DNA of 64,000 bases from Mesorhizobium sp. (lineage in GTDB: Bacteria > Pseudomonadota > Alphaproteobacteria > Rhizobiales > Rhizobiaceae), in NCBI GenBank assembly GCA_004020645.1, contig SAQL01000015.1:93632-157631 (forward strand), written 5' to 3'. The notes below the pieces were generated by a model. The model made no database searches, had not been told where the DNA came from, and was given only the letters and a program-made list of their open reading frames with translations. Position numbers and translations under genes: made by a program. Positions 34,750 to 46,318 of this stretch are shown here, one piece after another. How positions within the stretch are numbered: position 1 is the stretch's first letter; each line of letters begins with the position of its first letter.

Positions 34750-35205
34750 TTGAAGTACAGTGTGAGCAGTTTGCTATTGACCTGGTTTATGGCGCTAAGC
34801 GCGCTAACGCTGCCCAGTGCAGCACTGGCAGACGACGATTGCCAGTCTAAGGACAAAAAGAACGATCTTTGCAAATTCGCCGCTAGCCTTCAGGAGACGT
34901 TGGCACCCACGCTGCCGAAAGCAATGAATTCGAGGCTCACGATCAACGCCGTTGCGGCAACAGGCAGGAGGCTAATCGTCTATGCGGTGTGGTCCGAGAC
35001 AAAAGCCCAGATGGATGCATATGTGCAGTCTCTTGGCGTCTCGCAGGCAAACTACAACGATGGGCTGCTTGTGGCGACAAAGGGAAGGGTGTGTAGCCCA
35101 GAGGGAATGACCGACTTCATTCAAAAAGGCGGTGAGTTAGAATACAAATACAGGACTATAGACGGCTTTCTGGAAGTAAGTGCCCTCGTAACGGGATGTC
35201 CGTAG
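34750..35205 (+). CDS. Small secreted protein of unknown function
   Basis: A 151-residue protein with a clear signal peptide (LLLTWFMALSALTLPSAALA, cleavage before DDDC). The start is a TTG at 34750 with AGGAGG six bases upstream; an upstream GTG (34726) lacks such a signal. The mature protein has four Cys residues (C-Q-S, L-C-K, V-C-S, G-C-P) that could form two disulphides and contains the phrase QSLGVSQANYNDGLLVATKG. No family recognised. AT content is somewhat higher than in its neighbours, consistent with acquired DNA next to the decayed MNT/HEPN pair. Confidence 0.65.
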   Translation: MKYSVSSLLLTWFMALSALTLPSAALADDDCQSKDKKNDLCKFAASLQETLAPTLPKAMNSRLTINAVAATGRRLIVYAVWSETKAQMDAYVQSLGVSQANYNDGLLVATKGRVCSPEGMTDFIQKGGELEYKYRTIDGFLEVSALVTGCP

Positions 35206-35284
35206 CCAAACTGCGTGGGATTCAATGGTTTGTGCGGATCTGCAACAACGGTCGCCGTTTTGCAGTTCGCAGAGCAGAAGACGC

Positions 35285-37336
35285 TCAGATGTCCAGCACT
35301 TCCGTCTCGGCAAACTCCGCGCGTTCCTGGATGAAGCGGAAGCGGGCTTCCGGCTTGGTGCCCATCAGCGCGTCGACCGCGTCCTTGGTCGCCGCCTCGG
35401 CGTCGATCACATCGACCCTGAGCAGCGTGCGCTTCCTCGGGTCCATGGTGGTTTCCTTGAGCTGGGCGGCCATCATTTCGCCCAACCCCTTGAAGCGGCC
35501 GATTTCGACCTTGCCGCGCCCGGTGAACTCGGTGCGCAGAAGCTCGTCCTTGTGCGCGTCATCGCGGGCATAGGCGACCTTGCCGCCTTGCCGGATCGAG
35601 TAGAGCGGCGGCACCGCCAGATAGAGATGGCCGCCGCGGACCAGGCTCGGCATCTCCTGATAGAAGAAGGTGATCAGCAACGAAGCGATGTGGGCGCCGT
35701 CGACGTCGGCGTCGGTCATGATGATGACCCGGTCGTAGCGCAGATCCTGATCGCGGTATTTTGACCGCGTGCCACAGCCAAGCGCCTGGATCAGGTCGGA
35801 AATCTGCTGGTTGCCGGCAAGCTTGTCGTTGCCGGCGCTGGCGACGTTGAGGATTTTGCCGCGCAGCGGCAGCACCGCCTGGCTGGCGCGGTCGCGCGCC
35901 TGTTTCGCCGAGCCGCCGGCCGAATCGCCCTCGACGATAAAGAGTTCTGCGCCGGCCGCGGCATTCTGCGTGCAGTCGGCGAGCTTGCCGGGCAGGCGCA
36001 GCTTGCGCACCGCGCTCTTGCGCGACACTTCCTTTTCCTGGCGGCGGCGCACCCGTTCGTCGGCACGTGCGATCACCCATTCGAGCAGCTTCGAAGCTTC
36101 CTGCGGATTGTCGGCCAGCCAGTGATCGAAGGGGTCTCGGATGGCAGTCTCGACGATCCTGATCGCCTCGATCGTCGCCAGCCTGTCCTTGGTCTGGCCG
36201 ACGAATTCCGGCTCACGGATGAACACCGACAGCATGCCTGCCGCCGAGATCATGACGTCTTCCGACGTGACGATCGAAGCGCGCTTGTTGCCGACCAGCT
36301 CGGCATAGGCGCGCAGGCCGCGGGTCAAAACGTTGCGGAAGCCGGCCTCGTGCGTGCCGCCTTCGCCGGTCGGGATGGTGTTGCAGTAGGAATTGAGGAA
36401 CCCGTCGCCGCCGAACCAGGTCACCGCCCATTCGAGCGAACCGTGGCCGCCTTGCCTGTCGCTTTTGCCGGCAAAGATTTCGCGGGTGACTTGGAAGTCG
36501 TCGCCGAGCGAGGCTTTCAGATAATCCTTGAGGCCACCGGGAAAATGGAACTCGGCCTTGGCCGGCGTCGTGTCCTTCTCCTTGATCAGCGACGGATCGC
36601 AGGTCCAGCGGATCTCGACGCCGCCGAACAGATAGGCCTTCGAGCGCGTCATGCGATAGAGCCGCGCCGGCTCGAATGCCGCACCCTTGCCGAAAATCTG
36701 CTCGTCGGGATGGAAGCGGATTTTGGTGCCGCGCCGGTTGTGTACTTCGCCGAGCTGCTCCAGGCCGGTCACCGGAACGCCGCGCGAAAAACGCTGGCGA
36801 TAGAGCTGGCGGCCACGCGCGACCTCGACCTCGAGATGGTCCGACAGCGCGTTGACGACGGAGACGCCGACCCCGTGCAGGCCGCCCGAGGTCTCATAGA
36901 CCTTGCTGTCGAACTTGCCGCCGGAATGCAGCGTCGTCATGATGACTTCGAGCGCCGGCTTCTTGAATTTCGGATGCGGATCGACCGGAATGCCGCGGCC
37001 ATTATCGGTGACCGCCAGATATCCGTCGGCGGAAAGCTCGACATCGATGAAGGTCGCGTGGCCGGCGACCGCCTCGTCCATCGCGTTGTCGATGACCTCG
37101 GCGAACAAATGGTGCATCGCCTTGTCGTCGGTGCCGCCGATATACATGCCGGGTCGCCGCCGCACCGGCTCCAGCCCTTCCAGAACCTCGATGTCGGCGG
37201 CACTGTAGCTCTCGCTCCCGTCGCGGGATGCCGGGCGCTTCGCCGCCTGCACCAGCGGGTCGGCCGGGCGCGCGGTTGCGCGAACCGGTTGCGGCTGCTT
37301 GTCCAAACTGCCGAAAAGATCGTTACTGTCGTCCAT
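35285..37336 (-). CDS. parE: DNA topoisomerase IV subunit B
   Basis: ATPase/TOPRIM subunit that pairs with ParC to decatenate daughter chromosomes. The 683-residue product has the GHKL ATPase elements EVIDNAMDEAVAGHATFIDV and TDNGRGIPVD, then the transducer, then the TOPRIM motifs EGDSAGGSAKQARDR and IIMTDADVDGAHIASLLITF. The C-terminal HKGLGEMMAAQLKETTMDP-like segment (KGLGEMMAAQLKETTMDPRK) separates it from human-type enzymes and from GyrB, which often carries an insert. The N-terminal ~40 residues are a variable leader. parC is not in the window. Confidence 0.94.
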   Translation of the reverse strand: MDDSNDLFGSLDKQPQPVRATARPADPLVQAAKRPASRDGSESYSAADIEVLEGLEPVRRRPGMYIGGTDDKAMHHLFAEVIDNAMDEAVAGHATFIDVELSADGYLAVTDNGRGIPVDPHPKFKKPALEVIMTTLHSGGKFDSKVYETSGGLHGVGVSVVNALSDHLEVEVARGRQLYRQRFSRGVPVTGLEQLGEVHNRRGTKIRFHPDEQIFGKGAAFEPARLYRMTRSKAYLFGGVEIRWTCDPSLIKEKDTTPAKAEFHFPGGLKDYLKASLGDDFQVTREIFAGKSDRQGGHGSLEWAVTWFGGDGFLNSYCNTIPTGEGGTHEAGFRNVLTRGLRAYAELVGNKRASIVTSEDVMISAAGMLSVFIREPEFVGQTKDRLATIEAIRIVETAIRDPFDHWLADNPQEASKLLEWVIARADERVRRRQEKEVSRKSAVRKLRLPGKLADCTQNAAAGAELFIVEGDSAGGSAKQARDRASQAVLPLRGKILNVASAGNDKLAGNQQISDLIQALGCGTRSKYRDQDLRYDRVIIMTDADVDGAHIASLLITFFYQEMPSLVRGGHLYLAVPPLYSIRQGGKVAYARDDAHKDELLRTEFTGRGKVEIGRFKGLGEMMAAQLKETTMDPRKRTLLRVDVIDAEAATKDAVDALMGTKPEARFRFIQERAEFAETEVLDI

Positions 37337-37603
37337 GCTGGTCCTGGATTTCGATGCTGCGAATCACCACCCGATACTGCCACGCTTTTTACGGGCAGGC
37401 GACGGAGGTTCCTGTTACGTTCGAGGATAGAGCCTCTTACTGCAAAACCATCCGACGACCAAGCGGCGGAAATGGGTCGAGGGCATCGACGTTTTGTAAA
37501 CCTTGTCCGAAGGTTACGTCCGAAGGTTGGCCGAAAAACGGTATCCGTCCACTGCCGCTGGCCTAGAATGCGGCAGAACCCGTGAAAAGGCTGCTGCTAG
37601 CGC

Positions 37604-38770
37604 ATGTTGGATTACAGTTCGCTCCTGCTCGCGGCGGCGCTGTCGGGCACGTGCCTCAGCATCACCATGTTTGCGATCTGGTTCACCGCGCCACAGGCAC
37701 GCTCTGTGCTGACGGTGGCGTGCGGCATTCTCGTGCTGGTCGCGCATGTGGTCTTGTTCTGGCATTATGCCAGGCATCCCAGCCCCTGGCTTTGCCAGAT
37801 TGTGCTTGCGCTTCTCAGCCTGGGCTTCCTGACGCTCTGCCTGTCGGCCATGCAGTATCTCGGCGTGCGCGACTTCAGGCGCGCCATCTTGCCGACTGTG
37901 GCTGCGATGGCGGTTTGCGCAAGCGCGACGTCGCTGGGCCTTGATGGCGTCGGCTTCATCGTCACCTACGCGACGGTAACGGCGCTGCTCTCGCTTATCG
38001 GCGTGATGTTCTGGATCAAAGGTGGTCACGATCGCCGGATATTGCTGGTCGTATCGTTCCTGAGCGGCGTCTGTGCGATGTCCTTCACGCTTTGCGGCGC
38101 GGTCTTGCTGGTCGAGGGCCAATGGGTGCTCGGCGTTGCACCCGACAACTGGGCCGAACGGTTGAATGCCGTCGTGGCGGTCGCCTGCATGACTGGGCTC
38201 GGGGCACTGACGCTCTCCCTGCACCATTTGCAGGCGCAGATCGAATTGAAGGCCGAGACCATGACCGACCCATTGACCGGGCTAATGAACCGGCGGGCGT
38301 TGACGGCATTCTACGGTGAGCGGGTTTTCGGCCCGTTCATGTCCGTCGCCATGTTCGACCTCGATCATTTCAAAAAAACGAACGACGTATTCGGTCATCC
38401 GGTCGGTGATCAGGTTCTGCGCCGCTTCGCCGCTGTCATCAGGAAATATGACAGGACCGGAGTCCACGCCTTCCGGCTGGGCGGCGAGGAATTCGTCCTC
38501 GTCATGTCGCGGATGACTGAAGAAAAGGCTTACGACATTGCGAGCAAGATCAGCGTCGCCTTCGGCACGGAAATCGTGGCCACCCAGCTTGGTCCGTTGC
38601 GCAGCACAGTCAGTGGCGGCATCGGCTTTGGCGGAACGGATGGGACCAGTCTCGACCATGTGCTGGCCGAAGCCGACGCCGCACTCTATGCGGCAAAGCG
38701 CGCCGGGCGAAATCGCGTCGTCGCCCAGAAGACGAGCAAGGCCGACGCGCCGGCCTTGCGTTCTGCCTGA
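37604..38770 (+). CDS. Membrane-anchored diguanylate cyclase (GGDEF)
   Basis: Makes c-di-GMP from two GTP. Residues ~5-205 hold about six hydrophobic segments, forming a membrane sensor of unidentified ligand; the C-terminal ~165 residues are a GGDEF domain starting AETMTDPLTGLMNRRAL. The active-site motif is intact as GGEEF (293-297), with metal-binding FDLDHFKKTND before it. The product-inhibition I-site position reads RTGV (284-287) instead of R-x-x-D, so it may escape allosteric feedback. There is no EAL or PAS domain. It is transcribed alone, divergent from parE and convergent with gcvP. Confidence 0.92.
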   Translation: MLDYSSLLLAAALSGTCLSITMFAIWFTAPQARSVLTVACGILVLVAHVVLFWHYARHPSPWLCQIVLALLSLGFLTLCLSAMQYLGVRDFRRAILPTVAAMAVCASATSLGLDGVGFIVTYATVTALLSLIGVMFWIKGGHDRRILLVVSFLSGVCAMSFTLCGAVLLVEGQWVLGVAPDNWAERLNAVVAVACMTGLGALTLSLHHLQAQIELKAETMTDPLTGLMNRRALTAFYGERVFGPFMSVAMFDLDHFKKTNDVFGHPVGDQVLRRFAAVIRKYDRTGVHAFRLGGEEFVLVMSRMTEEKAYDIASKISVAFGTEIVATQLGPLRSTVSGGIGFGGTDGTSLDHVLAEADAALYAAKRAGRNRVVAQKTSKADAPALRSA

Positions 38771-38792
38771 CTGAGGCTCTATCTTCTTGTCA

Positions 38793-38840
38793 GACCATGA
38801 TCTTGTCCGAAAACCGAATTCCACTTTTCGGGATCATGGT

Positions 38841-38841
<1 letters not shown>
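38793..38841. repeat. Short palindromic repeat (GACCATGATC...GATCATGGTC type)
   Basis: A 49-base near-perfect palindrome with ends GACCATGATC / GATCATGGTC and core TCCGAAAACCGAATTCCACT. It is related to the copies at 23045 and 60911. It fills the gap between the convergent diguanylate cyclase and gcvP genes, where it could also act as a bidirectional transcript end. Confidence 0.85.
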
Positions 38842-41651
<2,810 letters not shown>

Positions 41652-41669
41652 CTTTTCCTGGTCCTGCTA

Positions 41670-42038
41670 TCAACCAATATGGGCTTTGTAGGCGGCCTCA
41701 TCCAGAAGGCCTTCGAGTTGGCCTTCATCCGCCAGCCTCATCTTCCACAGCCAGCCGTCGCTGGTCGCCGCCGAATTGACCAAGGACGGGTCCGACGAGA
41801 GCGAGGTGTTGGCCTCGGTGACCTCGCCGTCGACCGGTGCATAGACGTCCGATGCCGCCTTGACGGATTCGACCACCACGGCGGTATCGCCCTTGGCCAG
41901 CTTTTTCCCAAGCTCCGGCAATTCGACGAAGACGAGATCGCCGAGCTGCTCCTGTGCGTAGTCGGTGATGCCGACGGTGGCGATACCGCCTTCGACGCGG
42001 AGCCATTCGTGATCTTCGGTGAAATAGGTTTTTGCCAT
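41670..42038 (-). CDS. gcvH: Glycine cleavage system H protein
   Basis: Lipoyl carrier that shuttles intermediates between GcvP, GcvT and the dihydrolipoamide dehydrogenase. From ATG 42038 the product is MAKTYFTEDHEWLRVEGG onward, 122 residues. The lipoylated lysine is in VVVESVKAASDVYAPVDGEV, and SDPSLVNSAATSDGWLWKM is the conserved C-terminal block. It lies five bases after gcvT and 18 bases before gcvP in one operon. Confidence 0.97.
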   Translation of the reverse strand: MAKTYFTEDHEWLRVEGGIATVGITDYAQEQLGDLVFVELPELGKKLAKGDTAVVVESVKAASDVYAPVDGEVTEANTSLSSDPSLVNSAATSDGWLWKMRLADEGQLEGLLDEAAYKAHIG

Positions 42039-42043
42039 GAAGT

Positions 42044-43144
42044 TCATCCTTTGCGGTAGCGATGCGGCGTGAAGGGCAGGGGATTGATGTCGACCGGGAT
42101 TTTGGTCCCGCGAACGTCGGCGAAGAGTTTTGCGCCAGGTTTGGCCAGCGACGTCTGGACATAACCCATGGCGACCGGATGGGCGGCCGACGGGCCGAAG
42201 CCGCCGGAGGTGACGTGGCCGGCGGGATCGCCGTCGGCGTCGAAAAGGGCAGCGCCGGTGCGCACCGGCTGGCGGCCTTCCGGTTTCAGGCCGACGCGTT
42301 TCTGCGCCGGGCCGCGCTCCAGGATTGCACGCAATGCGTCGGCGCCGATGAAAGCGCCAGAGGCGCGAACCTCCTTTGGGATCGCCCACATCAGCCCGGC
42401 GCTGGCCGGGTCGATCTCAGGCGTGATGTCCAGTCCGTGCAGGCACAGCCCTGCTTCGAGCCGCAGGCTGTCACGGGCGGCCAGCCCAACCCACATCACG
42501 CGCTCGTCCTCGAGCAGTTTGGCGATGAGATTTCGCGCGTCCGCTTCCGGCAGGCCGATCTCGAAACCGTCTTCACCGGTATAGCCCGACCGGCTCATGA
42601 ACCAGTTCTCGCGGGGCTCAAAGCCGTGCATGAACAGCAGCGATCCGGTTTCGATGCCGGCGCGGGATAGGGCGGCCCAGGCTTCAGGCCCCTGGATCGC
42701 CAGGAAGACGCGGTCGAGTGCGTCCACCTTTGCCTCAAAATCCATGGCAAGGGCGCGCAAGTGCTTTTCGTCGGCTTCGGCATTGCCGGCATTGGCGACG
42801 ACCATGAAGCGTTGCTGGCCAAGCCTGGTGACGATCAGATCGTCGATAATGCCGGCGGCTTCATTGAGAAAGAATGTGTATTTGGACTGTGACATCTCAA
42901 GCGCGCCGGCATCTAACGGGCAGGCTCGGTTCAGAAGCGCGACGGTGCCCGAGCCACTGATCTCGAACAGCTTCATGTGCGAGATGTCGAACAGCCCTGC
43001 ATGCTCGCGGGTATGAAGGTGCTCCTTCATCACGCCGGCCGGATAGGTCAGCGGCATCGACCAGCCGGCGAACGCGCCAAAGCGCGCACCGGCGGCCGCG
43101 TGCAGGTCTTCGAGGGGAAGGTGTTTGGTGTCGTCGCCCGTCAT
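42044..43144 (-). CDS. gcvT: Aminomethyltransferase, glycine cleavage T protein
   Basis: Transfers the methylene group from GcvH to tetrahydrofolate, releasing ammonia. The 366-residue product begins MTGDDTKHLPLEDLHAAAG at ATG 43144. Family landmarks are FAGWSMPLTYPAGVMKEHLH, GLFDISHMKLFEISGSG, SRSGYTGEDGFEIGLP and a C-terminal beta-barrel ending TKIPVDINPLPFTPHRY. It is the first gene of the operon, 48 bases behind the riboswitch; the open frame upstream of 43144 covers the riboswitch and is not protein. Confidence 0.95.
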   Translation of the reverse strand: MTGDDTKHLPLEDLHAAAGARFGAFAGWSMPLTYPAGVMKEHLHTREHAGLFDISHMKLFEISGSGTVALLNRACPLDAGALEMSQSKYTFFLNEAAGIIDDLIVTRLGQQRFMVVANAGNAEADEKHLRALAMDFEAKVDALDRVFLAIQGPEAWAALSRAGIETGSLLFMHGFEPRENWFMSRSGYTGEDGFEIGLPEADARNLIAKLLEDERVMWVGLAARDSLRLEAGLCLHGLDITPEIDPASAGLMWAIPKEVRASGAFIGADALRAILERGPAQKRVGLKPEGRQPVRTGAALFDADGDPAGHVTSGGFGPSAAHPVAMGYVQTSLAKPGAKLFADVRGTKIPVDINPLPFTPHRYRKG

Positions 43145-43192
43145 GTCATCTCCAGAGTCGCACGCAATCGGCCGCGAATGGCGACCAGTCCG

Positions 43193-43376
43193 TGCCCCTC
43201 TGTCTGAAGCCTGAGAGACTCGCGCCCCGTAACTCTGTCGGCAGCGCTTACACCTTCGGCGCGGGGGCAAGCCCCGACTTTCCAGAGTGTCTTTCCCGTC
43301 TACGGTTCTTTTGCCTGAGAGATTTCGGGCGATTTCCCCTTCGGCGGCAGCTCTCGCTGCTCTCTCCCGCAAACAG
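43193..43376 (-). promoter_or_regulatory. Tandem glycine riboswitch controlling gcvTHP
   Basis: Read on the minus strand, two glycine aptamers lie in tandem upstream of gcvT. The first (about 43376-43300) has GCGGGAGAGAGC, CCGCCGAAGGGGAAA and the closing AATCTCTCAGGCAAAAGAAC. The second (about 43295-43193) has GACACTCTGGAAAG, GCGCCGAAGGTGTAAGC and GAGTCTCTCAGGCTTCAGAC. The conserved CTCTCAGGC-type and CCGAAGG-type elements occur once in each. In gcv operons this arrangement turns expression on with glycine. Confidence 0.92.
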
Positions 43377-43491
43377 GTAGGACTCAATTTGAGCCCTCGA
43401 CTCGTCATCCATAGCCTGTGGGCGACACCTTGTCACCTGCCAGCGACAAGACTTCGCAACAGTCTGCAACCGTGGCGGTACCCCAATCTTG

Positions 43492-43680
43492 CCTTCTCCC
43501 CTTGTGGGAGAAGGTGGATCGGCGCGCAGCGCCGAAACGGCAAGGGGTGCTGGAAGGATCGCCGTCGGTGCCAGGCTGGAGCACCCCTCATCCGACCGAG
43601 CGGAGCCTGTCCTCGGCTTGCCGGAGGCAAGACCCGTGGGCTCGGCCACCTTCTCCCGCAAGGGGGAAGGGATGGTGCCG
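43492..43680. repeat. Palindromic intergenic repeat (CTTCTCCC... family)
   Basis: Left arm TTCTCCCCTTGTGGGAGAAG (43496-43515, itself a small palindrome), right arm CCACCTTCTCCCGCAAGGGG near 43648-43667, and an inner inverted pair GGTGCTGGA / GGAGCACCCC. It is about 190 bases between the riboswitch side of gcvT and the molybdoenzyme stop. Related to the elements at 49791 and 53530. Confidence 0.7.
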
Positions 43681-43717
43681 GGCATTCTGCGCTTTCGCCA
43701 ATCTCGAAATGTTTCGA

Positions 43718-44506
43718 TCAAATGCCGCCGTACCAGTCGTAGCCATTGTCCTCCCAGTATCCGCCCCTGCCGCCGCCGATAGTGGCGAAACTATCGACCA
43801 GTTCGATCTTGCGGAGATACTTCGGCATCTTGTAGCCGATCTGGCGCTCGACGCGGACACGCAGCGGCGCGCCGTTCTCGACCGGCAGCGGCTTGCCGTT
43901 CAAGCCATAGGCAAGGATCGTCTGCGGGTGACGGGCATCGATCAGGTCGATCGAACCGTAATATTTGATGTCACCGGACAGGCTGCGGTCGATCGTGTCG
44001 AGGCAATGGAACATCACGTAGCGCGCCTGCGGCTTGACCACGGCCTGATCCAGCACCAGCGACAGCGGCGTGCCGGTCCATTTGGCGATGCAACTCCAGC
44101 CTTCGACGCAGTCGTGGCGGGTGATCTGGGTGCGGCTTGGCATGTTCATCAATTGCTCGCGGGTCAGCGACAGCGGCTTTTCGACGAGGCCGGAAACCTC
44201 GAGCCGCCAATCGGCGAAATTGTTGGCGAGCAGGCCCTTATAGACATCGTCGTCCGGCGCGGTGACGCCGTTCGGCCGCTGCGGCTGGCGAATGTCGGCT
44301 TCGGTGAATTCCGGCGCCAGCGAATCGCCGGCAAGCAGGCGTTGCGCGCGCCAGGTCAGGCCGTTGGCGCCTTCGAGGAAGCTGCGCAGGCCGTCGCCGA
44401 CGCGAAGCTGGCTGTCGAAGGCATCGCAACCCGACAGCATGATACCGGAGACGCCGAGGCTGGCCGAGGTCAGGAATTTTCTGCGGCTGATCACAAACTT
44501 CGCCAT
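43718..44506 (-). CDS. Molybdopterin-dependent oxidoreductase (sulfite oxidase fold), Tat substrate
   Basis: A 262-residue periplasmic Mo-cofactor enzyme of the sulfite oxidase/MsrP type. The N-terminus has a twin-arginine signal (VISRRKFLTSASLGVSG), with a Cys in LSGCDAF that could be a lipobox. The Mo-ligand Cys is expected in TRHDCVEGWSCIAKWTG; other marks are WRLEVSGLVEKPLSL and APLRVRVERQIGYKMPKYL. Substrate unknown. One base separates the end of the upstream cytochrome b gene from this start, so the pair forms an enzyme with its membrane electron partner. I take ATG 44506 (MAKFVISRRKF). Confidence 0.9.
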   Translation of the reverse strand: MAKFVISRRKFLTSASLGVSGIMLSGCDAFDSQLRVGDGLRSFLEGANGLTWRAQRLLAGDSLAPEFTEADIRQPQRPNGVTAPDDDVYKGLLANNFADWRLEVSGLVEKPLSLTREQLMNMPSRTQITRHDCVEGWSCIAKWTGTPLSLVLDQAVVKPQARYVMFHCLDTIDRSLSGDIKYYGSIDLIDARHPQTILAYGLNGKPLPVENGAPLRVRVERQIGYKMPKYLRKIELVDSFATIGGGRGGYWEDNGYDWYGGI

Positions 44507-44507
44507 C

Positions 44508-45389
44508 TCACGCACTCCTCTCGGGCGTCTTGCTGCCATGGGCCGGCGGATCGGTTCGGTACCAGCCGGTGATGATGGAACGCAACTCGTTGATCGGGCC
44601 GGCGGCGAAGATCATCAGCATATGGATGATGAAGAAGGCGACGAGCAGCAGCATCACGATGAAATGAATGGTCCGCGCCGTCTGCCGGCCACCAAGCAGA
44701 TCGTTGAGGAACGGCAGCGCCGCGTTCATGCTCGGCGACATGGCAAGGCCGGTGATGATCATCAGCGGCAGCAGCACGAACATTACGCCGCCATAGGCCA
44801 TCTTCTGCAGCGTGTTGTATTCGCGCGTGTGGTGGAACTTGAATTTGGCATGATCGGCAATATCTCGCGGCAAGCGCCTGAGATCGGCGATGCGCGGGAC
44901 AAGATCGCGGCGCAGATGACCGTTGATCAGGCTGGCGACCAGCCACACGACCAGTGTCGTGGTCAGTATCCAGGCGAAGAAGAAATGGACAACGCGGGCG
45001 GTGCCGAGGTCATAATAAGAGGGGATCGTCGCCCAGGACGGGAAGGCGCGGGACGTCTCCCGACCCGCCGGCCCCGACCAGCCAAGCACACCGGTTGTGT
45101 CGAAGCGTTTGCCGAAGATTTCGGTGTAGCCGCGCGGGCCGTTTGCGGTGTTCTCGGCGCCAATGGCGAAGACGGTGTTGTTGTATGCAAATCCCGACTC
45201 CTTGCCGATATAGAGCTGGGGGCGGGCATTGAATATCTGCAGGCCGGAAAGCAGCATGAAGAACAGCGAGATGGCCCAGAGCCAGTGCGTCAGTCGCGTC
45301 CAGCGCGATTGCCGGTAGATCAGCGTCGCATCCTTCGGAGCGGCAGTATCTGGCCCGACGGTGGATTGGCTCCTGGCAACCGATTCCAT
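44508..45389 (-). CDS. Cytochrome b/b6-type membrane subunit (cytochrome b561-like)
   Basis: A 293-residue inner-membrane protein with four main hydrophobic helices: LTHWLWAISLFFMLLSGLQI, VVHFFFAWILTTTLVVWLVA, GVMFVLLPLMIITGLAM and IHFIVMLLLVAFFIIHMLMI. His residues at their edges (LTHWLW, VVHFFF, TIHFIV, FIIHML) fit two b-type hemes. It probably exchanges electrons between the quinone pool and the molybdopterin protein encoded one base downstream. Start ATG 45389 is chosen because the upstream extension is Arg/Glu-rich and not membrane-like. Confidence 0.88.
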   Translation of the reverse strand: MESVARSQSTVGPDTAAPKDATLIYRQSRWTRLTHWLWAISLFFMLLSGLQIFNARPQLYIGKESGFAYNNTVFAIGAENTANGPRGYTEIFGKRFDTTGVLGWSGPAGRETSRAFPSWATIPSYYDLGTARVVHFFFAWILTTTLVVWLVASLINGHLRRDLVPRIADLRRLPRDIADHAKFKFHHTREYNTLQKMAYGGVMFVLLPLMIITGLAMSPSMNAALPFLNDLLGGRQTARTIHFIVMLLLVAFFIIHMLMIFAAGPINELRSIITGWYRTDPPAHGSKTPERSA

Positions 45390-45503
45390 TTTTTCGCGTC
45401 CTTCCGGCCGCTCAGTCGGCCTTTCCGATCGTTCTCCTCCCAATACGTTGCCAGCCAAAGCGATGTTTCACCCGATCACGGAATTATTACGGGCCACGCG
45501 ATA

Positions 45504-46187
45504 CTACCTGCCCCCGAGGCTGACGGCGAGGTTGACCGCGGCGGCGACGATCACTGTATTAAAAAAGAACGACACGATCGAATGCAAAAGCACGATGTGA
45601 CGCATTTGCGTGGTCGAGACCGCGGTATCGGAAGTCTGTGAGGTCATGCCGACGGTGGTCGAGAAGTAGAGGAAATCCCAGCCGTCCGGCCGCTCCTTAC
45701 CGGCAAACACGAGGCCGCCGACCGGCTTTTTCTGCTTCGCTTTGCTGCCGGGGTCGGTCTCTTCATCGTTGACCCAGTAAACATGCGCGTAGTGCAGCGC
45801 TGTCATGGCGTGGATGGTGAACCAGCCGAGCGGGATCGACAGCAGCGCGAAGGTGAGTTCGACAGGGTGCGTGCTGCCCTCGCGATTGATCAATTGGAAC
45901 AGCGAGATGATGGCAACGGTGACGACAATCAGCGTCACCGCAAAGATGACCAGCACCGGCTGGTCGGTGGCCCGCGCGTTCTTGCTCAGATAGCGGCCGG
46001 TGAGCAGCGGCATCTGGGCGACGACGATGACGGTGTAGGCGGCGAAAAACGCATTGGCGCCGATCGAAAAGGCCAGCGGAGTGCGCAACACCAGCGCGAT
46101 CGCCAGTGCCACCACACCGATGCAGGCCGACACCGCGAACTGCATGTGGCGGTGCAGTGGTTTCTTCAGGGGCAGCTCGGTCGTCAT
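45504..46187 (-). CDS. DUF1345 membrane protein
   Basis: A 227-residue integral membrane protein with about five hydrophobic segments, among them FAVSACIGVVALAIALVL, PVLVIFAVTLIVVTVAIISL and the last one IVSFFFNTVIVAAAVNLAVS. The segment DGWDFLYFSTTVGMTSQTSD resembles a pore-loop-like stretch and is typical of DUF1345 proteins. Function unknown. ATG 46187 (MTTELPLKKP) is chosen; the frame upstream to 46301 is not conserved. It lies 114 bases upstream of the cytochrome gene on the same strand. Confidence 0.82.
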   Translation of the reverse strand: MTTELPLKKPLHRHMQFAVSACIGVVALAIALVLRTPLAFSIGANAFFAAYTVIVVAQMPLLTGRYLSKNARATDQPVLVIFAVTLIVVTVAIISLFQLINREGSTHPVELTFALLSIPLGWFTIHAMTALHYAHVYWVNDEETDPGSKAKQKKPVGGLVFAGKERPDGWDFLYFSTTVGMTSQTSDTAVSTTQMRHIVLLHSIVSFFFNTVIVAAAVNLAVSLGGR

Positions 46188-46318
46188 GGCCCGGTTTGTC
46201 TTAGACGCGCAAACGACATTGTAGCACGTTTGAAGTCTGCGCATGCCTGCGCCACTCTCCGCGAGGATCGGCTCGCCATCGGGAAAACAGAACCGTTTCA
46301 ATCACGACATGAAACGCT

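Noticed and set aside
36122..37585. 487-residue plus-strand frame opposite parE
   Set aside because: parE is certain on the minus strand; this is its shadow.
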